Of a DNA stretch of 64,000 nt, positions 58,940-64,000 are shown one piece after another. The DNA is from Latrodectus hesperus (taxonomy: Eukaryota > Arthropoda > Arachnida > Araneae > Theridiidae), in assembly GCA_037975125.1 (NCBI GenBank), contig CM075853.1, positions 50,412,458 to 50,476,457 of the forward strand, read 5' to 3'. Every line of letters starts with the position of its first letter. Position 1 is the first letter of the stretch. The notes beneath the pieces were generated by a model. The model ran no database searches. It was not told the origin of the DNA and worked only from the letters and a program-made list of their open reading frames with translations. Position numbers and translations under genes: made by a program.

Positions 58940-61900
58940 TGCTCTATTCTCCGATTTATTGCTCTTATAACAAGTTCCACTAAATTTGAATTTACTATCA
59001 AGACTGCAGTTATGCGTCACACACAGTCTTTCAAACTGTCTCCTATGGTCGAATTGCATAATGTATCGAAAGACAACAAAAGAGATACCTTGGATTTCCC
59101 TCCATTTGTTTGCATGATGAATTCTTTTACCGAGATATATTTTTTAAAATCTTCGGAATAGGGAATAATCCTGAAAAACTTTTGTTGCTAATTAGGCTAC
59201 TCTATTTTTACGTTTTTAAAGGAAAATTTTACTCTTTTCGTATGAAGAAGTTTGATTCGGTTTTGAAATAACTCTGCTACCACATTTTTGTATGTGAATA
59301 TTAGACTGGGATTTGTTGTTTAAAATGAATTCCGAGCTTCTAGACATAACTGAGAGAGGTATAAATTGAATTTGACTGTTTAAATGCCAGTGCTTTTAAA
59401 TGGTAAATCAAAATAGCCGTTATAATTTTAGTAAAATTTTTGAAATACTTATTTTTATTTTATAAATGCCAAATATTAGCGCTTAAGGCATTAGTTCACG
59501 GGCCCTCCAATACCGCTTGATAATGTCCTTATACTGAGACAGTAATGTATAATTATTTAAATATTTTGAATATTTGCACTAGGTAGATAATTGCATTTCA
59601 ACTGATTTCCACAGTTTAGATATTTCCAAATGTTTTAATTACACTTTATGATTAATAAGTTTATTGCAATAGTCTTAATGATTTTTAAAAACATTGTGAC
59701 TTCTGAAGATTATTCATTTTTTTTTCCATTGTGATTTCTGATGCTTTAGGATATTTTCATAAAAAGAAAAAGAAAAATTAAATTTCCATTTGTGAAGAAA
59801 GAATGAAATATTTCATACTTTTAATTCAATCTGACTTTTAAGCAACTACGCTTCAAAATCTGACAAGTTGCGAATTTTCATTCTGATTCAAATAATTTTC
59901 TTAGCGAATCTCCATTAAGCTTTAATAAATTTATTTTAATGGAAATTTATAATTTCCTACAAGAATGAAATATAAGTTCCTTTTTAACAAAATCACGATT
60001 ATGACAGCAGCTTTTTCGATAAACTCCGTGGGTCTCGTTTAAAATTAGTATATAAATATAGGTTTTAAAATATAGTTATGTATGGGAAGCAATAAAATTT
60101 AACTAAATAAATGATGGAAAAAAAGAAATAAATGATGCATCAGGGTTGTATCGAAATATTATTTACATTCCATTTTTCATAGTAATCAAAGAAAATAAAA
60201 ATGTTCTGTCACCTCAGAAATATTCTAGATAGTAAGTGGAGAGAATTTCCTCTAAAAATTTTAAATACATATAAAAAACAAATTAAATTTAAATTTATTT
60301 ATTAACGACGAAATAAAAAGGGCTTTATATGCACAGTATTTAAAACCTCAATAACGAATTTTGTTAAATATGCCTCTCTCTATATCTATTTTTGAAACTA
60401 TAAAATAAACATACAATATCTACTTTCATTGATAGAGGAATTCTTATATAACTTACTTTAAATAATTTTTTAATTATAAATATACCATATATAAAAAGGT
60501 ATGAAAAAAAGAACATAATCAATTTCAAAAATTAAAATTGTGTATGTACATTTATGCTTTACAAGCAAAATAAAAAGTTATAGGGATTTCATTTAAATTC
60601 ATTTTATTCAAATATTTTAATCATCCGACATACGAACGAATCCACCCCTGTTTAAATAAACTTATTATAGAGAGTTAGAAACAATAACGAATGAGGAAAG
60701 TTTCACTTGAAATAAGTAGTTTGCTTATTTTAAATAAAAGATCTAAGATTTAAAAAAAATGAAAATTTCAAAACATCTTTAAGTATTGTTTAACGTTAAA
60801 ATTTACAACAAGGAAATTAAAACTATCATTTTAGTTGTTAAGAACAAAAATTGAAATATTCTTACCTTTCACAATTGGACTTTTCCTCTAGAAAGATTAT
60901 TTTTTATACTCAATTGAATACTCGGAGATATATTATCTTTTTCACGTAAGCAGTCAGATAGAGATTAATTTATATCAGACACAGAATTCCTTCAAACATG
61001 TGATAGCCTCTTTTGACACTTCCCAGACTATATTTGTAGAAGATTAATGGATCAGTAAGAATATTTATGTTATTCTGCTGAGTGTGTGTGTAGATGATCT
61101 TTAAAATCTGCTTTATCAACGTTTTTTTAACGAGATACTTTATTCTTAAATTTGATTTAAATATTGCATATCATACTTTTTCAGAAAATGCATATAAATA
61201 TATTCAATCTGCTCCCTTTTTCTCTCTGCATTTTTTATTTCAACATAATTTTCTATATTCATCATATGTATATAGGAATAAATATTTTGACTTAAAATTA
61301 TGTATTACTTCCTATGTTGAATATTATTAATCTGCTCTATGTACAACCTTACAAAAAGTTTTTTTTTTAAAAAAAATGCTGATATTACAAATTTTTGCTA
61401 AATGAATGAGAACCATATTGATTGCAGATAATTTACTCGATTTTGTAATCAACTTAAGTATATATCTAAGCCAAAATAATTGACAATAAAGAATAAAACT
61501 AATAAAATAATTTAAAAAATGGGTAAACAATGCATGAAAAAGTAAAACTTTTAATGTTAACACTAAAACAGGCATCATTTATTGTGAAGAGAACAATATA
61601 TATTAAAATATATTTTAAAATATATAAAATTCACGATTCTTAGTTTTGTAATAATGTAAATTGAATTTTCATTATTTTAAATACTAAATGTGGTGAAATT
61701 CAACTATCACATTACTCATTTCTATGACAACGAATTAAGAAATTTTGCATTTTATATAACATATAGCTCTCGACAGCATTATATCCTATAACAGTTTTAC
61801 AATAACTTACTACGATCTAGTATGAGAAGCAATGTTCCACTCTTACAAGATAAGATAACTGCTATAAATCCACATTGCATAACATGCTTTTCGTTTAACA

Positions 61901-62145
61901 TATTTAAAAATGGAATTATTTTAAAGTAATGGTGGGAATAAATAAGACATCATCGTGTCTTTACACGAAAATACATAAATAAATTAAATGTTCGTAACCC
62001 TTTCTCCAGTATTAGAGGGGAAAATGTTATGCTTCATATCATCCTTCAGATATGAGTCATCCGAACGTCAAAATGTGTTTATCACCTAACAATTCGTTGC
62101 TCAAACCATTGTATAGGGATAATATTTATGCCTTTAAAACTTATA
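58940..62145. other. Mostly AT-rich DNA, nothing firm
   Basis: A plus-strand open stretch at about 58940-59160 is somewhat GC-richer but matches no family. On the minus strand a short block at about 60867-60888 sits between TTTCTAG and GTAAGAAT and could be an untranslated first exon of the PMT gene; this is speculative. Confidence 0.3.
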
Positions 62146-62151
62146 AGAACA

Positions 62152-62415
62152 CTAGAATCTAATGGAAGCAAGGAAACAATTTTCAATCAAGCATTGTTTC
62201 GTCATCATTTCCGTGTCAATAAAAGATTTAAAATCATATTGGAAAAATATTCGGTCATCTTTATTTGAAATAAGATATGTGTTTGAATTGTCAGAAATTG
62301 ATGGCGTATGAGAATTTGCTAAATAGCTGGAGGTGGAAGCACGATACAAATATTGAGGACGTTCAAGGCTATTAGTGGAAGGAATTTTTAAATTGATGGA
62401 AACGGTATCAAATGA
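62152..62415 (-). other. Unassigned open stretch
   Basis: About 85 codons without a stop on the minus strand, including SLERPQYLYRASTSSYLANS and a segment FFQYDFKSFIDTEMM. It has no early Met, no clear splice sites and no recognised domain. It is somewhat GC-richer than its flanks, so it may be an exon or a relic of an older coding sequence. Confidence 0.2.
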
Positions 62416-62419
62416 TAGA

Positions 62420-64000
62420 AATCAAATCAATACTTAAAACAATGACAATAAAGATTGCAAATGTTATAATTTAGCATTGAGAAGTTAGATGAAAACCTAA
62501 GCTTGGGTAAAAATTTGCAACCATTTTTCTTGAATTCGAATCCATTCATTGAAAAGAAGCCGCAAAAATTAAGAGATCTGCTATCTATCTTCCTACGAGG
62601 CAATCTGAAATATCACGCAAGGTCTAGTTAACAAACCAAAATTTTAATTTTTAAAAAGGATAGAAAGTGTAAAAAATTTAAATGAAGTTACAGATTGTGA
62701 TACCATTCAGTACAAAAAACATTCTCCTTTGATTGCAATAAGTATTGACGAGGAAATAATTTATTAAATTAAGGTGTTAAAAATGAATTTTATATTTTTC
62801 TACGTTTTGTGCTATGCATACATTATTATTTTTAATAAAAGTCTGGTTCTAATATGCAAATAAAGTAATATTGTTAATGTATTTTCGGAACTTAAACTAT
62901 TTTTTGCACTTTATCCCTTTGTTTTATAATGCGGTTTGGTGATGGTACACATGGCATAAGACGCTTTTATAGTAGTCCATAGAAATTACAGTAATATTCA
63001 ATCAAACATTATCTTGTTGTTGAACTTGGATGGTAGGAATGGAATCACCATAAGAGCTTAAACGTAATGTTTATTTACCAAAGATCCCATTATGAGCATC
63101 AAATTTGATGTATCATTCGAACTGAGCCTCCTACTTTTGAGGGTTATATGATGCTTGATAACAAAGTTGACATCTTGATATTGATTGCATTGCTTCAGCT
63201 TAAAGATTCAATTATCGTCAAGGAAGAAAGTAGAATTCATTAGTGAGAAACATCCCTATGATAACAGGGTGAGAATCAACTGCTGAACAATAGTAAAAAG
63301 GCTGATTTATTAATTTTTGCAGAACCAAGTGAAAAAGTTTAGTGCTGGGTATGAATTCCAAGAAATGGCGCTGTTTTTAAAAAATATTCTATTCGAAACT
63401 TTCGAATTAGAGTTAACTAGTTATAGTATCCCTTGAATAATAGGAGTAAATACTTATCAATAACACTGGTTTTTAAAACATCGAATTCATAAAAATGTTT
63501 TATGTAGTGTACTATTGCAAAGTAGTTGATCGGGCAGGAGTCAAAATACCAAGAAGCAACACTAAATCAGTAGCGTAACATATTAGTAATAAAAAATTAC
63601 CAAAGACATTAACAGAAACAAGCTTATTGCATTATGGACTATAATATATCAATAATTTACAAGGAATTTTACTAAATTTATAATCAATATTACTAATTTA
63701 TAACACATTTAATTTTTTTAACAATATAAAATTAATTTCTCATCATGTTTTGGTACGATTGAGTAGAGATTCTGACTGGAATAAAGATTATCATCGTTGC
63801 GGATATAAGGCAAATTCACACAAATCCCAGATCAAATCAATAAATCAAATACATGATTTTAAGTTAAATAAGCTTATTATCTCATGCATGTCATGCTTTC
63901 ATTTAGACCCAACTTGATTTATAATTAAAAATTACAAAAACTTTAATAGTAAATGTTTCCTTTTAATTATATTTGTTGTGTATGCAAGTCCTGCAATTCT
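62420..64000. other. AT-rich DNA, nothing recognised
   Basis: No supported feature. A slightly GC-richer part at about 62990-63260 has only broken frames on both strands. Confidence 0.35.

Overview
This is an AT-rich (about 70% A+T or more by eye) stretch of an animal nuclear genome. Three metazoan protein genes are recognisable: two have spliced exons with GT/AG borders and the third is one very long open reading frame. The rest is intergenic and intronic DNA full of animal-type transposons (mariner, Tc1, hAT-like, Jockey-type LINE, tRNA-derived SINEs) and long dinucleotide tracts. The mariner, Tc1 and Jockey types suggest an arthropod, possibly a chelicerate such as a spider, but the sequence alone does not prove the taxon. 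Nothing bacterial, viral, CRISPR-like or toxin-like was seen.

Layout. 1-4.4 kb: AT-rich DNA with one SINE. 4.4-17.2 kb: an INO80E (INO80 complex subunit E) gene on the minus strand, six small coding exons, with an 8.2 kb last intron holding a SINE, a dead mariner and a dead Jockey-type LINE fragment. 17.2-32.9 kb: gene-free repeat territory. It holds a 3.9 kb hAT-like element with an 8-bp target duplication and an array of 37-bp palindromic units, a second element start directly behind it, several SINE families, a 134-bp direct duplication and very long AT/GT tracts. 32.9-41.8 kb: a complete furry (fry) gene on the plus strand whose 2965-residue coding region is a single exon. 43.5-54.5 kb: a phosphoethanolamine N-methyltransferase gene on the minus strand, at least seven exons, converging tail-to-tail on fry. 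Its introns carry a Tc1 element with long IR/DR-type terminal repeats, a hAT-like MITE, SINE fragments and a THAP-like fragment. 54.5-64 kb: SINE relics, a second hAT-like MITE and two weak unassigned open stretches.

The three genes are unrelated in function: chromatin remodelling (INO80E), NDR-kinase/cell-polarity scaffold (fry) and phosphocholine synthesis (PMT). They share only location. The most notable points are the intronless fry, the presence of a PMT gene with its expected catalytic residues, and the hAT-like element with its palindrome array.
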